Assembly: GCF_014648415.1 (NCBI RefSeq)
Contig: NZ_BMRB01000007.1
Coordinates: 62,001 to 126,000, forward strand
DNA: 64,000 nt
Direction: 5' to 3'
Source: Actinokineospora fastidiosa
GTDB taxonomy: Bacteria; Actinomycetota; Actinomycetes; Mycobacteriales; Pseudonocardiaceae
The notes under the pieces were generated by a model. It saw only the letters and a list, made by a program, of their open reading frames with translations. It searched no databases and was not told the DNA's origin. Positions 36,317 to 45,930 of this stretch are shown here, one piece after another. Positions within the stretch are counted from its first letter, which is position 1; every line of letters begins with the position of its first letter. The position numbers and the translations under genes are program-made.

Positions 36317-37509
36317 TCCGGGACCGTCTTGGCCCGCTGCTGGCCGCTGTCACGCCGCTGGGCAGGTTGGTCGTGGCCGCGGGGCCGGTGCTGTGGGTGG
36401 TGGGCGCGGTGCTCGGCTGGGACGAGCTGGTGGTCCTGGGAGCCGCGGTCTGTCTGCTCGCCGCAGTCTGCCTGGTGTGGCTCATCGGGCGGACCGAGGC
36501 CCAGGCGCAGGTGGTGCTCCGCGGCGACCACGTGGTCGCGGGCAGCGTCGGGGCGGGCGGCGCGCTGCGGGTCACCGCCCCGCGCGGCTCACGTCTGGCG
36601 GTGCGACTGGAGCTGGCCCTGGGCGGGGGGACCCGGAGCTGGCGGATCGGCGCGCTGTCATCCGGCCAGGTCGTCGACCTGGACTTCGACATCGCGACCG
36701 ATCGTCGCGGGGTGATCGCGATCGGCCCGGCGGTCGTGGTGCGCGACGACCCGTTCGGGCTGTTCCGGCGGGCCAAGTCATGGGAGCAGGTGCGCGAGCT
36801 GTTCGTCCACCCGGTGACGGCGCCCCTCGGCCCGCTCGGCGCGGGCATGATCCGCGACCTGGAGGGCTACGAGACCCCGAACCTGTCCCCCAGCGACCTG
36901 GCCTTCCACACGCTGCGCGAGTACGTCCCCGGCGACGACTACCGGCACGTGCATTGGGGCGCGTCGGCCAAGCTCGCGGCCACGGCGGCCCCCGGTGAGC
37001 AGGCGCGCTTCCTCGTCCGGCAGTACTTGGACACCCGCCGAGCCCGGTTGGTCGTCTGCCTGGACGCCGACCCAGCGGCCTACCGGTCCGAAGTGGACTT
37101 CGAGACCGCGGTCTCGGTGGCGGGATCGCTGGCCAAGCGGGCCGTCGCCGACGAGGTGTCGCTGACCGTGGTGACCCCGACCCACGTCGCGCATGACGCG
37201 AGCGAGCGGCAGGCGATGGACACCCTGTCCAGGGCGGTTCCCGTAGCGGCTGCGCTGGTGGAGCTGACCGCGCGGGCCGCGGCGGTCGCACCCGACGCAA
37301 CCGCTGTGCTGCTGCTGACTGGGTACGCCCGGAACTACCGGCACCTGGTCGAGGCCGTCGGTCAGTTCCCGGCGACGGTCCGGCGGGTCGCACTCGCCGT
37401 CGACTCGGAGGGCGCCATGAGCTACCGCGCCACCGAGGACCTCGGCCTGGGCTGCGTGCGCGCGCTCGCCGACCTGCACCCGTTGTTCGAGGGGAGGCCC
37501 CTGCAGTGA
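36313..37509 (+). CDS. DUF58-domain membrane protein
   Basis: A 398-residue protein with two N-terminal membrane helices (about 15-58) and a DUF58 region (RRGVIAIGPAVVVRDDPFGL; REYVPGDDYRHVHWGASAKL) followed by a von Willebrand A-like fold (ARLVVCLDADPAAYRSEVDF). DUF58 proteins are assumed targets or adaptors of MoxR ATPases. ATG 36313 overlaps the moxR stop and its own stop overlaps the transglutaminase start. Confidence 0.92.
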   Translation: MIRDRLGPLLAAVTPLGRLVVAAGPVLWVVGAVLGWDELVVLGAAVCLLAAVCLVWLIGRTEAQAQVVLRGDHVVAGSVGAGGALRVTAPRGSRLAVRLELALGGGTRSWRIGALSSGQVVDLDFDIATDRRGVIAIGPAVVVRDDPFGLFRRAKSWEQVRELFVHPVTAPLGPLGAGMIRDLEGYETPNLSPSDLAFHTLREYVPGDDYRHVHWGASAKLAATAAPGEQARFLVRQYLDTRRARLVVCLDADPAAYRSEVDFETAVSVAGSLAKRAVADEVSLTVVTPTHVAHDASERQAMDTLSRAVPVAAALVELTARAAAVAPDATAVLLLTGYARNYRHLVEAVGQFPATVRRVALAVDSEGAMSYRATEDLGLGCVRALADLHPLFEGRPLQ

Positions 37510-39848
37510 GCCTAACCCGAGCTCGCATCGCACTGATCCCCGGCAAGGCCGACCTCGTCGACGCCGGGATGCTCAGCGCCCTGTTCCTGACCGGCCTCGT
37601 GGGTCTGGCCACCACGTACACCGGCTGGGGCTTCCTGGCGGTGGGAGCCGCGGGTCTGGTGGTCGGGCTCGTTGTCGGGCACGCGGCGAACGTGCTCGGT
37701 CAGCCGATGATCGTGGTCGGCCTGCTCACCGTCGCGGGGTTCTTCCTGCTCGGCGGCGCGCTGGTGCTGCGCGAACAGGCCGTGGCCGGGTTCCTGCCTG
37801 ATCTGGACACCGTGCACGGGCTGGCCGAGGCCGCCGTCGGCTCCTGGAAAGAGTTGCTGACCACGCTGCCGCCGGTCGACGGGGTCGGACCGCTGCTGGT
37901 CATCCCCTACATCCTCGGCCTGTGCTGCGGATCGGGCGGGTTGGCGATGGCCCGTCGGTCGTGCTGGACCGCCGCCCCACTGCTGGCGCCGTTGCTGGTG
38001 CTGGTCGCCGTCGTGCTGCTGGGCACGGCGCGGGCACCGCTGGCCACCGTCGTCGGCGGGGTGTTCGCGGTCCTGGCCCTGCTGTGGTGTGCGATCCGCG
38101 CCGCGCGTCGCACGGACAGCGCCGCCGGGGGCGCTAGCCGGGTGGCGAGCGCCAGCGGACTGGTGCTGATCGTCAGCGCGCTCGCCGCCGTCGCCGCTCC
38201 GCTGCTGCCGGGCACCGGCGGGCCGCGCACCGTGCTGCGCGACTTCGTGGAACCGCCGCTCGATGTGCGGGAACTGGCCAGTCCCCTGGTCGGCTTCCGC
38301 AAGTACTCCAAGGACGCCAACCACCTCTGGGACCAGGAACTCCTCCGCGCCGACGGGCTACCCCCGGGGGCCGCGGTCCGCATAGCGACGCTCGACGACT
38401 ACAACGGGTCGGTCTGGACCGCGAGCGCGGTCACCGCCGCCACCGCTCCCGGACAGCCCCGGCAGGGGTTCCAGCGCATCGGGCGCCGTATCCCGACGAC
38501 GTCGGCCGGAGCGCCCGTGACCGTGCGGATCACCGTCGGCGCGGCGTACGCGGCCACCAGCGACCTCAACGCCTGGTTGCCGACCGCGGGCGAGCCGTCC
38601 GCGATCGCCTTCACCGGGGAGCGAACCGGTGGCCGCGGTCGGGATCTGCGCTACAACCTCGCCACCCGATCAGCGATCGTCGTTGACCACCGGCTCGGTC
38701 GCGGCGAGACCTACACCGTCGACACCCTCTTCGACACCCGCCCGCTGCCCGAGGACCCGGTGCCGTTCGGACCCGCGCCTGCGTTGCCGATGACCCAGGA
38801 CCTGGTGTCCGGCAAGACCGCGCAGTGGGCGGGTGACGCCGTCACCATCGGACAGAAGGTGCGCGCCGTGGCCGCGTACCTGCGCGACAACGGCGCCTAC
38901 AGCGACGGCGGCCCCGGCGAGGTCAGCTTCCTTCCCGGGCACAGCCTTGCCCGGCTGGACGGCTTCTTCCGCGGCGACCAACCGGTTGGCGACGACGAGC
39001 AGTACGCCGCCGCGTTCGCCTTGGCCGCCAACAGCCTGGGGATGCCCGCTCGGGTGGTGTTCGGCGCCGTTCCCGGCGCCGACGGGGTGGTGCGCGGGGA
39101 GCACGTGCACGCCTGGGTCGAGCTACACCTGGCGGACGGAACGTGGGCGACGGTGCCGACCGCCGACTTCACCCCGGACAAGTCGAAGAAGCCCAATCAG
39201 AGACCGCCCACTCCCAAGGAGAACACCGAGGCCGCGGTGGTGCCGCCGCCGAATGTCGTGCGCCAGCCCAGTAGCCTTTCGGCCGCGGACCTGGGGGTTC
39301 CGGTCACCCCGCCGCCACCTCCACCGCCGCCACCCCCGACGCTGCCCGAGTGGCTGGTCTTTCTGCTGACCTACGTCCTGCCGCCCCTCGCCGCGATCGC
39401 AGGCGTCCACCGGCTGGTCTTGGCCGCGAAGGCGGTACGCGCTCGCAACCGCCGCACCCGGGGCTCCCCGGCGCAGCGGCTGGAGTACGGCTGGCGCGAA
39501 CTGCTCGATCGCGCCCGCGACCTCGGCGCCGTGCTCCCGGGCGGACTCACCCGCACCCAGCAGGCCGCGGGGCTCACCGCCTGGGCGGGCGGCGATCAGC
39601 GCACCACCGTCGCGCTGACCTGGCTGGCCGACACCGCCGACCGCGGCGCTTTCGGCCCAGCCGCCCCACCTCCGGACGTGATCGCCCAGTTCTGGGCGGC
39701 GACTGACACGCTGGTGCGTGGACTTCGATCCCGCCGCTCCGTCTGGCGACGGCTGCGCGCGGACGTGTGGCTGGGGACGTTCCTGCCCCACCTGCGGTTC
39801 AGGGCGCCCCGCGTCACCCCGCCCACCCGCGTCGAGGTGGCCGGATGA
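37506..39848 (+). CDS. Transglutaminase-fold membrane protein without catalytic Cys
   Basis: A 780-residue protein with about seven N-terminal membrane helices (to about residue 245), an extracytoplasmic domain, a transglutaminase-like core (about 480-560), a Pro-rich stretch, a further helix and a cytoplasmic tail. The core reads GDDEQYAAAFALAANSLGMP where active enzymes have GDCEQFA, so Asp replaces the nucleophilic Cys near residue 495. The His (GEHVHAWVEL) and Asp (PTADF) blocks remain. It is therefore probably a binding rather than cross-linking module, though another nucleophile cannot be excluded. Part of the MoxR-DUF58-transglutaminase triad. Confidence 0.9.
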   Translation: MSLTRARIALIPGKADLVDAGMLSALFLTGLVGLATTYTGWGFLAVGAAGLVVGLVVGHAANVLGQPMIVVGLLTVAGFFLLGGALVLREQAVAGFLPDLDTVHGLAEAAVGSWKELLTTLPPVDGVGPLLVIPYILGLCCGSGGLAMARRSCWTAAPLLAPLLVLVAVVLLGTARAPLATVVGGVFAVLALLWCAIRAARRTDSAAGGASRVASASGLVLIVSALAAVAAPLLPGTGGPRTVLRDFVEPPLDVRELASPLVGFRKYSKDANHLWDQELLRADGLPPGAAVRIATLDDYNGSVWTASAVTAATAPGQPRQGFQRIGRRIPTTSAGAPVTVRITVGAAYAATSDLNAWLPTAGEPSAIAFTGERTGGRGRDLRYNLATRSAIVVDHRLGRGETYTVDTLFDTRPLPEDPVPFGPAPALPMTQDLVSGKTAQWAGDAVTIGQKVRAVAAYLRDNGAYSDGGPGEVSFLPGHSLARLDGFFRGDQPVGDDEQYAAAFALAANSLGMPARVVFGAVPGADGVVRGEHVHAWVELHLADGTWATVPTADFTPDKSKKPNQRPPTPKENTEAAVVPPPNVVRQPSSLSAADLGVPVTPPPPPPPPPPTLPEWLVFLLTYVLPPLAAIAGVHRLVLAAKAVRARNRRTRGSPAQRLEYGWRELLDRARDLGAVLPGGLTRTQQAAGLTAWAGGDQRTTVALTWLADTADRGAFGPAAPPPDVIAQFWAATDTLVRGLRSRRSVWRRLRADVWLGTFLPHLRFRAPRVTPPTRVEVAG

Positions 39849-42800
39849 AGGTCAAGTTCACGCTGGCCGACGGATCCGCCCCGGACGTCGACCTCCAGGT
39901 GACCGTGGACGCGGCGACCACGGTCGGCGACCTCGCGGCTCACCTGGTACGGGTCGACCCGCGGATGCGGCGGCCGGTCGCGCCCGGTCCGCTGACCCTG
40001 GCGACCGTGCCCGGCCACCTCGCTATCGACCCGCACCTACCCGTGGGCGACAGCGGGGTGCGCTCCGGCGCGACCGTGACCGTGGTGCCCTTCGGGACCG
40101 CTTACCGCGACCGGCCCACGGCGAGTCGGGCCGTCCTGCACGTGATCGCCGGGCCGGACGCGGGCGCGGAGTTCGCACTGAGCACGGAAAGCAGCGTGAT
40201 CGGCCGCGACCCCGCGGTCGATGTGGTGCTGACCGACCCGCTCGTGTCCTGGCACCACGCCCGCGTACATATCGCCGAGTTCGCCGAGGTGTTCGACCTG
40301 GGCTCCACCAACGGCATCGAAGTCGACGGCACCTCGTTGCCCAAGGCCGTGCTGCGCACCGACGACACGATCACGCTCGGCGACACGGTGCTGCGTGTGC
40401 GGCTGCTGCGTCCGGCGGGACCGGCGGGGGACACCGCCGTGGAGTTCGTCCGCTCGCCCCGCGTCGAACCCCGCCACACCGGCGTCGAACTGACCGCGCC
40501 GGAACCGCCGCAGCGACCCCGGGCGCAGCGGATGCCGATCATCCCGCTGCTGGCCCCGCTCCTGCTGGGCGGAGCGCTGTTCCTGGTCACACCGTCGCTG
40601 ATGTCCGTGCTGTTCATGGCGATGAGCCCGCTGATGATGATCGGCTATGCGGTCGAGTCGGCACTCGCGGTCAAAGCCGAGTTCCGCAAGGCGGTCGCTG
40701 AGTTCCGCGTCAACCTCGCGGAGTTGGTCGAGCAGGCCGAGCACGCCGCCACCGTGGAGCGCGCGGCCCGCCAGGTAGAGCATCCAGGGCCGGACGCCTG
40801 GTTCGACGCCGTTCGCGGCGCGGGAACCCTGCTGTGGTCGCGGCGCCCGGACGACCGCGGTTTCCTGGAAGTGCGATTGGGAACCGGAACCCGCCCCTCG
40901 CGCACCACGATCGAACTGCCTGCCCTGGCCCGCGCCCCGCGGGACCTCGCCGCCGAGCTGCGCGAGGCCGTGGCCCCGTTCGCCACCGTCGCCGCCGTTC
41001 CGGTGGTCGCAACACTGCGCGACAACGCGGTCGGCGTGGCAGGCCCGCGTCCGGCCGCGCTCGCCGCCGCCCGGGCCGCGCTGATCCAACTCGCCGTGCT
41101 GCACTCACCCGCCCAGGTCGTCCTGTGCGGGATCGTCGCCCGCGCGCACGTCGCCGACTGGGACTGGATCAAATGGCTGCCCCACACCACGTCCCCGCAC
41201 AGCCCGCTGGGTGCCCGCCACCTTGCCGCCACCACCGGCGATGCCGTGCGGCTGCTCGACGAAGTCGACGAACTGGTCGACCAGCGCGCAGACAGCGGCG
41301 TCCAGCTACCCGCCGTGGTGGTGCTCGTCGAGGACACGGCCCCGGTGGAGCGCAGCAGGCTGGTCGAACTCGCCGAACGGGGCAGCCCGCACGGCGTGCA
41401 CGTGCTCTGGGTCGCCGCCGAGGTGCCCCGGCTCCCGGCGGCCTGCCGCGAGTTCGTCGCCGTCGAGCCGACCGGCGCGTTCGCGGGCTTCGCGCACTCG
41501 GGGGACCAAGCCGACCCGCTGGCGGTCGACCAGGTGGACGCGGGCGTGGCCCACGAACTCGCGCGCAGGCTGGCGCCGCTGGTCGACACCGGTGCGGGCG
41601 TCGACGACGACAGCGACCTGCCCGCCTCGGTGGCGCTGCTCGCGGTGTCCCAGGACCCGGTGCGCCCCACCGCCGCAGCGATCCTGAACCGGTGGGGGGA
41701 GGCGCGCTCCGGCGGTGGGCTGCGCGCGGTCATCGGCGTCTCGGCCAGCGGACCGCACTCCATCGATCTGCGCGCCGACGGCCCGCACGCGCTCGTCGGC
41801 GGCACCACTGGGTCCGGCAAGAGCGAGCTGCTGCAGACGTGGCTGCTCGCCATGGCCGCGACCCACAGCCCGCAGCGGCTGACCTTCCTGCTCATCGACT
41901 ACAAGGGCGGCTCGGCGTTCCAGGAGTTCGAGCACCTGCCGCACACCGTCGGCCTGGTGACCGACCTGAACCCCAACGAGGTGCGCCGCGCCCGGGTTTC
42001 CCTGGACGCCGAACTCAAGCATCGGGAGGAGCTGTTCAACCAGCACCGGGTCAAGGACCTCGCCGAACTGGAGCGCATCGCGCCCGCCCACGCCCCGCCC
42101 AGCCTGGTGATCGTGGTCGACGAGTTCGCCGCGCTGGTCGCCGAGCTGCCCGCGTTCGTCGACGACATGGTCAACGTCGCCCAGCGCGGCCGGTCCCTCG
42201 GCGTGCACCTGATCCTGGCGACCCAGCGTCCGACCGGCGTGATCAGGGAGAACCTGCAGGCCAACATGAACCTGCGGCTGGCCCTGCGCACCGCGGACGA
42301 GACGAACAGCATCGACATCCTGGGCTCGCCGATCGCCGCCTTCTTCGACCAGGCCCGGCCAGGACGCGCGGTGTCCAAGACCGGGCCGGGACGGCTGGTG
42401 CCGTTCCAGGCGGGCTACGTCGGCGGCTGGACGCCGGACGAACCACCGCCGCCGGAGATCGGCGTGGTCGAGCTGCGGTTCGGTTCTGGTCCGGAGTGGA
42501 CCGTCAAGCAGTCGAAGCGCGCCGTCGAGCCGGGGCCGTCCGACATCACCCGGGTGGTGGCCGCCATCGGCGCCGCCGCAGCTCAAGCCGCGCTGCCGCC
42601 GCCGCGCAAGCCGTGGCAGCCCGTCCTCGCCTCCCTCTACGACTTGCGCGACCCCGAGGTCGGCCTCACCCACACCGACCAGCACCTGACCTTCGGCATC
42701 CGTGACCTGCCGCACCGCCAGGCCCAGCGGCCCATCGCGTTCCACCCGGACTCCGACGGCAACTTCGCCGTCTACGGGACCGGCGGCTCCGGCAAGAGCA

Positions 42801-44191
42801 CGCTGCTGCGCACCATCGCCGCCGCCGCGGGCATGACCGGCGGTGGCGGTCCGTGCCACGTGCACGCGCTCGACTTCGGCGCCCGCGGTTTGGCCGTGCT
42901 GGAGGTCCTCCCGCACGTGGGCAACGTCGTGCCCGGCGGTGACGCCGCGCGGGTGCGCAGGCTCATCGAGTGGCTGCGGGCCGAAGTCGACGAGCGCGCC
43001 GCCCGATACTCGCGGGTCAACGCGGGAACGGTCGTGGAGTACCGCGAGCGCGCCGACGCGCCCGCCGAACCGCGCATCCTGCTGCTGCTTGACGGTGTGG
43101 GCGCCTTCCGCGCCGAGTACCACGGGACCGCCGACAACAAGTGGTTCGACCTGCTCGTCAGCATCGCCAACGAAGGCCGACCGGTCGGTGTGCACGTCGT
43201 CCTGGCCGCGGAGAACGCCGCCGCCCTGTCCACGCTGGCGTCGGCGGTGCAGACCCGCGTGGTGCTGCGCATGGCCGCGGCCGATGACTACGCCATCCTG
43301 GGCGCTCCGCCTGATGTGCTCACCCCGTCCTCGCCGCCGGGGCGCGGGGTGCTGCGCGGCGAGGAGATCCAGGTCGCTCTGTTCGGTGACCGGCTCGACA
43401 CCGGCAGCCAGGCGCTCGAACTGCGCCGCTACGCCACTCGCCTGCGCGAGCAGGGCGTCGGCCCGGCCCCGCACGTCGTGCGTACCCTCGGCGGCGCGAT
43501 CCCGCTCGCAGATCTCCCGGTCGCCGTCGACGACCGCCCGGTCGTTGGCCTGCACGCCTCACTGGAGCCGTTCGCGCTGCGCCCGGAAGGCGGCCTGCTG
43601 GTGTGCGGTCCGCCCGGCTCCGGCCGCACGACCGCGCTGCGCACGCTCGCCACCGCCGTGCGCAGACACGATTCGGGCGTCGAGATCCACCTGGTGACCG
43701 GCGGGAGACGGTCCGCCGTCGCGGGCCTGCCCGCGCTGACGTCTACGGTCATCGGCGATCCGGCGGTCGCTGAGTGGTCACCGAAGTTCGCCGCAGAGGT
43801 CACCGCCGATTCCCGGCGGGTGGTCCTGGTGCTGGAGAACCCGGCCGCCTTCGGGCCCGCCGTCGACGGCCCGCTGTTCGCCCCGACCGATTCACCCCTG
43901 CTCCAGGTGGTCAAGGCATGTCTGGACGAGGGCGGTCTCGTCATCGCGGACGTCGATCTCGCCACCTGGAATCGAGAACTGACCACGGAACTGCGCACCG
44001 CGCTCACCGCCCAGCGCACCTGGTTGGTACTCGCACCCACTGCCGCAGACCTCGGCCACGTCGGGCTCGACGCACTGCCCAAGGTCAACCGGGCCGACTT
44101 CCCGCCGGGGCGGGGCCTCTACGTCCACGGCGGCAGAACCTCGGTCGTGCAGATGGCGACGACCGCGAACCAGGAAGGAACACCGACATGA
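39845..44191 (+). CDS. FHA-FtsK/SpoIIIE ATPase, type VII secretion (EssC/EccC-like)
   Basis: A 1448-residue secretion motor. Order: N-terminal ubiquitin-like segment (KVKFTLADGSAPDVDLQVTV), FHA domain (VIGRDPAVDVVLTDPLVSWH; DLGSTNGIEVDG), two close membrane helices (about 225-280), then three FtsK/SpoIIIE modules with Walker A loops GGTTGSGKSELL (about 652), GTGGSGKST (about 979) and CGPPGSGRTT (about 1255). The first keeps Walker B VIVVDEFAALV. FHA at the N-terminus matches EssC of Firmicutes better than mycobacterial EccC. It should bind WXG100 substrates and drive export. No EccB, EccD, EccE or mycosin gene is in this window. Confidence 0.95.
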   Translation: MKVKFTLADGSAPDVDLQVTVDAATTVGDLAAHLVRVDPRMRRPVAPGPLTLATVPGHLAIDPHLPVGDSGVRSGATVTVVPFGTAYRDRPTASRAVLHVIAGPDAGAEFALSTESSVIGRDPAVDVVLTDPLVSWHHARVHIAEFAEVFDLGSTNGIEVDGTSLPKAVLRTDDTITLGDTVLRVRLLRPAGPAGDTAVEFVRSPRVEPRHTGVELTAPEPPQRPRAQRMPIIPLLAPLLLGGALFLVTPSLMSVLFMAMSPLMMIGYAVESALAVKAEFRKAVAEFRVNLAELVEQAEHAATVERAARQVEHPGPDAWFDAVRGAGTLLWSRRPDDRGFLEVRLGTGTRPSRTTIELPALARAPRDLAAELREAVAPFATVAAVPVVATLRDNAVGVAGPRPAALAAARAALIQLAVLHSPAQVVLCGIVARAHVADWDWIKWLPHTTSPHSPLGARHLAATTGDAVRLLDEVDELVDQRADSGVQLPAVVVLVEDTAPVERSRLVELAERGSPHGVHVLWVAAEVPRLPAACREFVAVEPTGAFAGFAHSGDQADPLAVDQVDAGVAHELARRLAPLVDTGAGVDDDSDLPASVALLAVSQDPVRPTAAAILNRWGEARSGGGLRAVIGVSASGPHSIDLRADGPHALVGGTTGSGKSELLQTWLLAMAATHSPQRLTFLLIDYKGGSAFQEFEHLPHTVGLVTDLNPNEVRRARVSLDAELKHREELFNQHRVKDLAELERIAPAHAPPSLVIVVDEFAALVAELPAFVDDMVNVAQRGRSLGVHLILATQRPTGVIRENLQANMNLRLALRTADETNSIDILGSPIAAFFDQARPGRAVSKTGPGRLVPFQAGYVGGWTPDEPPPPEIGVVELRFGSGPEWTVKQSKRAVEPGPSDITRVVAAIGAAAAQAALPPPRKPWQPVLASLYDLRDPEVGLTHTDQHLTFGIRDLPHRQAQRPIAFHPDSDGNFAVYGTGGSGKSTLLRTIAAAAGMTGGGGPCHVHALDFGARGLAVLEVLPHVGNVVPGGDAARVRRLIEWLRAEVDERAARYSRVNAGTVVEYRERADAPAEPRILLLLDGVGAFRAEYHGTADNKWFDLLVSIANEGRPVGVHVVLAAENAAALSTLASAVQTRVVLRMAAADDYAILGAPPDVLTPSSPPGRGVLRGEEIQVALFGDRLDTGSQALELRRYATRLREQGVGPAPHVVRTLGGAIPLADLPVAVDDRPVVGLHASLEPFALRPEGGLLVCGPPGSGRTTALRTLATAVRRHDSGVEIHLVTGGRRSAVAGLPALTSTVIGDPAVAEWSPKFAAEVTADSRRVVLVLENPAAFGPAVDGPLFAPTDSPLLQVVKACLDEGGLVIADVDLATWNRELTTELRTALTAQRTWLVLAPTAADLGHVGLDALPKVNRADFPPGRGLYVHGGRTSVVQMATTANQEGTPT

Positions 44192-44457
44192 CCGGTTTCA
44201 TCGGTATGGACCCGCAGGCGGTCCGCACCTTGGCCACCCAGCTCACCGCCAACGCCGACCAGATCGACAGCCTCGCCAACGCCCTCAACGCGCAGTTGCA
44301 GGGCACCCAGTGGGTCGGGCAGGACGCGTCCAGCTTCCGCTCCGACTGGGAGTCGCGGCACCGACCGCAGCTGGCCGCTGTCGCCTCGGCACTGCGCGAC
44401 GCCGCGACCCGCGCGACCGTCAACGCCCAGCAGCAGGAGCAGACGTCCTCTGCATGA
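44188..44457 (+). CDS. WXG100 (EsxA/B-like) protein
   Basis: An 89-residue WXG100 protein: two helices around the turn GTQWVGQDASSFRSDWE with the WxG motif, starting MTGFIGMDPQAVRTLATQL. ATG 44188 overlaps the stop of the motor ATPase gene and has AGGAAGG upstream. It is the likely secreted substrate or co-substrate. The tail lacks a clear YxxxD/E signal, so it may pair with another WXG100 protein such as the one encoded at 24095. Confidence 0.95.
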   Translation: MTGFIGMDPQAVRTLATQLTANADQIDSLANALNAQLQGTQWVGQDASSFRSDWESRHRPQLAAVASALRDAATRATVNAQQQEQTSSA

Positions 44458-45063
44458 TCGCAGTCGACGGGGCCGAGCGGTGGTCCCATGACGACCGCTC
44501 GGCTTCTGGCTCGGATCAGGTACCTACGGTCGTTCCTGAGTCTGAACAGCTGGGCAGTGGGAGCGGCACGGCCAGGGCAAGGTGGTTCGACCGGAAGATC
44601 CCAGCACCTCCACCACGGTCGCCCCGGCGCATGCCTCATCCGATTATGAACCACGAGTACGACACCTGATGGGCTCGCGACGGGCCGACGTCGGGATTCG
44701 TCGCGCTTTGTCGTGCCTTTGTCGCCTCAATGACATGTTGCGCCGCCGAGCCGGGGCCCCTTGATGTCACGATCGCCTGAGTCGCCGGTCGTTGATGTCG
44801 GCGACGATGGTGGCAAATAGCGTTGATCGCTGGGGATGACGCCCAAGCCGGCGACGAGGTGCGGTCGGTTGCCGCGAGGGCAGTTGGGCGAGATACCTCG
44901 CCAACGGACACGCAGTAGTTCACCGATCGGCGCGAGAACGGAGTGAAACTGGAGACGCGAGGATGCGCGTGCCACCGGCTAGAGACTTGAACTGACACCC
45001 GGCGGGTCCAAACCAAAGCGCGATGGTGATGTTCTCGCAGGTCAGGGCGTGATTGCGGCGGCG
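44458..45063. other. Non-coding stretch between secretion cluster and tRNA fragment
   Basis: About 600 bases with lower codon regularity. A 71-codon frame could start at ATG 44454 inside the WXG100 stop, but its Pro/Arg-rich product looks spurious. No integrase, transposase or complete tRNA is visible. It ends abruptly at the anticodon loop of a partial tRNA. Confidence 0.4.
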
Positions 45064-45105
45064 CTGGGGGTCAAGGGGTCGCAGGTTCAAATCCTGTCAG
45101 CCCGA
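45064..45105 (+). tRNA. 3' half of tRNA-Pro(GGG), truncated
   Basis: From 45064 the sequence is the anticodon loop CTGGGGG, the 3' anticodon stem TCAAG, variable loop, T-arm GCAGG-TTCAAAT-CCTGT, acceptor strand CAGCCCG and discriminator A. The 5' half (acceptor CGGGCTG, D-arm, CTTGA stem strand) is missing; upstream bases do not pair. The break lies at the anticodon loop, a favourite crossover site of tyrosine integrases, so this is best read as an attachment-site remnant. The CCA end is not encoded. Confidence 0.8.
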
Positions 45106-45115
45106 CGGTCTGAAG

Positions 45116-45160
45116 AACGCCCGCTGATTCGGTGGAAACACCAGGTCAGCGGGCGTTTTG
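45116..45160 (+). terminator. Strong intrinsic terminator after tRNA-Pro fragment
   Basis: AACGCCCGCTGA (45116-45127) pairs perfectly over 12 bases with TCAGCGGGCGTT (45146-45157), followed by a T run. It lies ten bases after the tRNA 3' end and is probably the native tRNA terminator, so this side is likely the original chromosome. Confidence 0.85.
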
Positions 45161-45172
45161 ATCTTCCCGGAA
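45159..45172 (+). repeat. 14-bp motif TGATCTTCCCGGAA, inverted copy at 50426
   Basis: TGATCTTCCCGGAA at 45159-45172 has an exact reverse complement at 50426-50439. The match continues with CGATC against a one-base-longer TCGATC, and an 11-base direct copy occurs at 45288-45298. The pair encloses the hydrolase/ABC/toxin block. Confidence 0.5.
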
Positions 45173-45930
45173 CGATCTCTAGTCGATCGTCGTTTGTGGA
45201 CGGAAAGATCGTTGTACTGGCGGGTAAGGAGCGAAACAGGAGAAGTACGCTCCAAAACCCCTGTTGATCTCGTTATGGGGTCGTCGTTGATCTTCCCGAT
45301 CGGGTGAACTTCGCCAACTGCTGTCAATGGGTTGCATCTGCCCTGGTCAGACCCATAGTGAATCCGGTTTGGGTCAGTTGATGCGCGGTGAGGATGCTTC
45401 GTCGCGGGCGGCGATGGTTGCTGCCGGATGCCCTACGCTTCCCCCGGTTTCGTGTTGGTTCGCGTCGTCGCTACCAGCCCCGGTGCCGTGGCCATCGGCA
45501 GCGGACCATTCGTCTTTGACCCTCACACTGCCAGTTCGGACCGCCTAGCGCCCTGACCAGGGAAAACAGAGAACACGCACGTCGCAGGAAACCATCCGAG
45601 ACCGTTGGCTGCGGTACACCGCTGTTGAACTCCGTTCAGCACGCACTCGTGCTCCAGATTTGCTCCACCCACCCCAGTGTGAACCGGACAATGCGTCATG
45701 TCACCTGATTCTGGCTGTGAGACTACTGGTGGCCGTCTTGACGAATCGGCGGACGGCTTCAGCGCTCACGCCGAGGCCGACCACCTCTTCGCTGATCCAC
45801 CGCTGCGCCCCACCTCACGCCCTCGCGTGCACGGCGAAGCTGACGCCAACACCATCCCCGCCCAAAGCCTGGGCGACAAGTACGGGGATTGTCTTCGTCC
45901 CCCGAGGCCGAGCACGTCCTCGTGTGAGGG
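45161..45930. other. Gene-free stretch with repeated TGATCTTCCCG motif
   Basis: About 770 bases without a credible gene. The motif TGATCTTCCCG occurs at 45159 and again at 45288 in the same orientation, and inverted at 50426-50439, so mobile-element scars are possible. Only short arbitrary frames occur after 45330. Confidence 0.4.

Noticed and set aside
44454-44669. Possible gene starting inside the WXG100 stop codon (ATGA)
   Set aside because: The overlap looks attractive, but the 71-residue product is low-complexity, lacks any fold signal and reads into the accessory gap.
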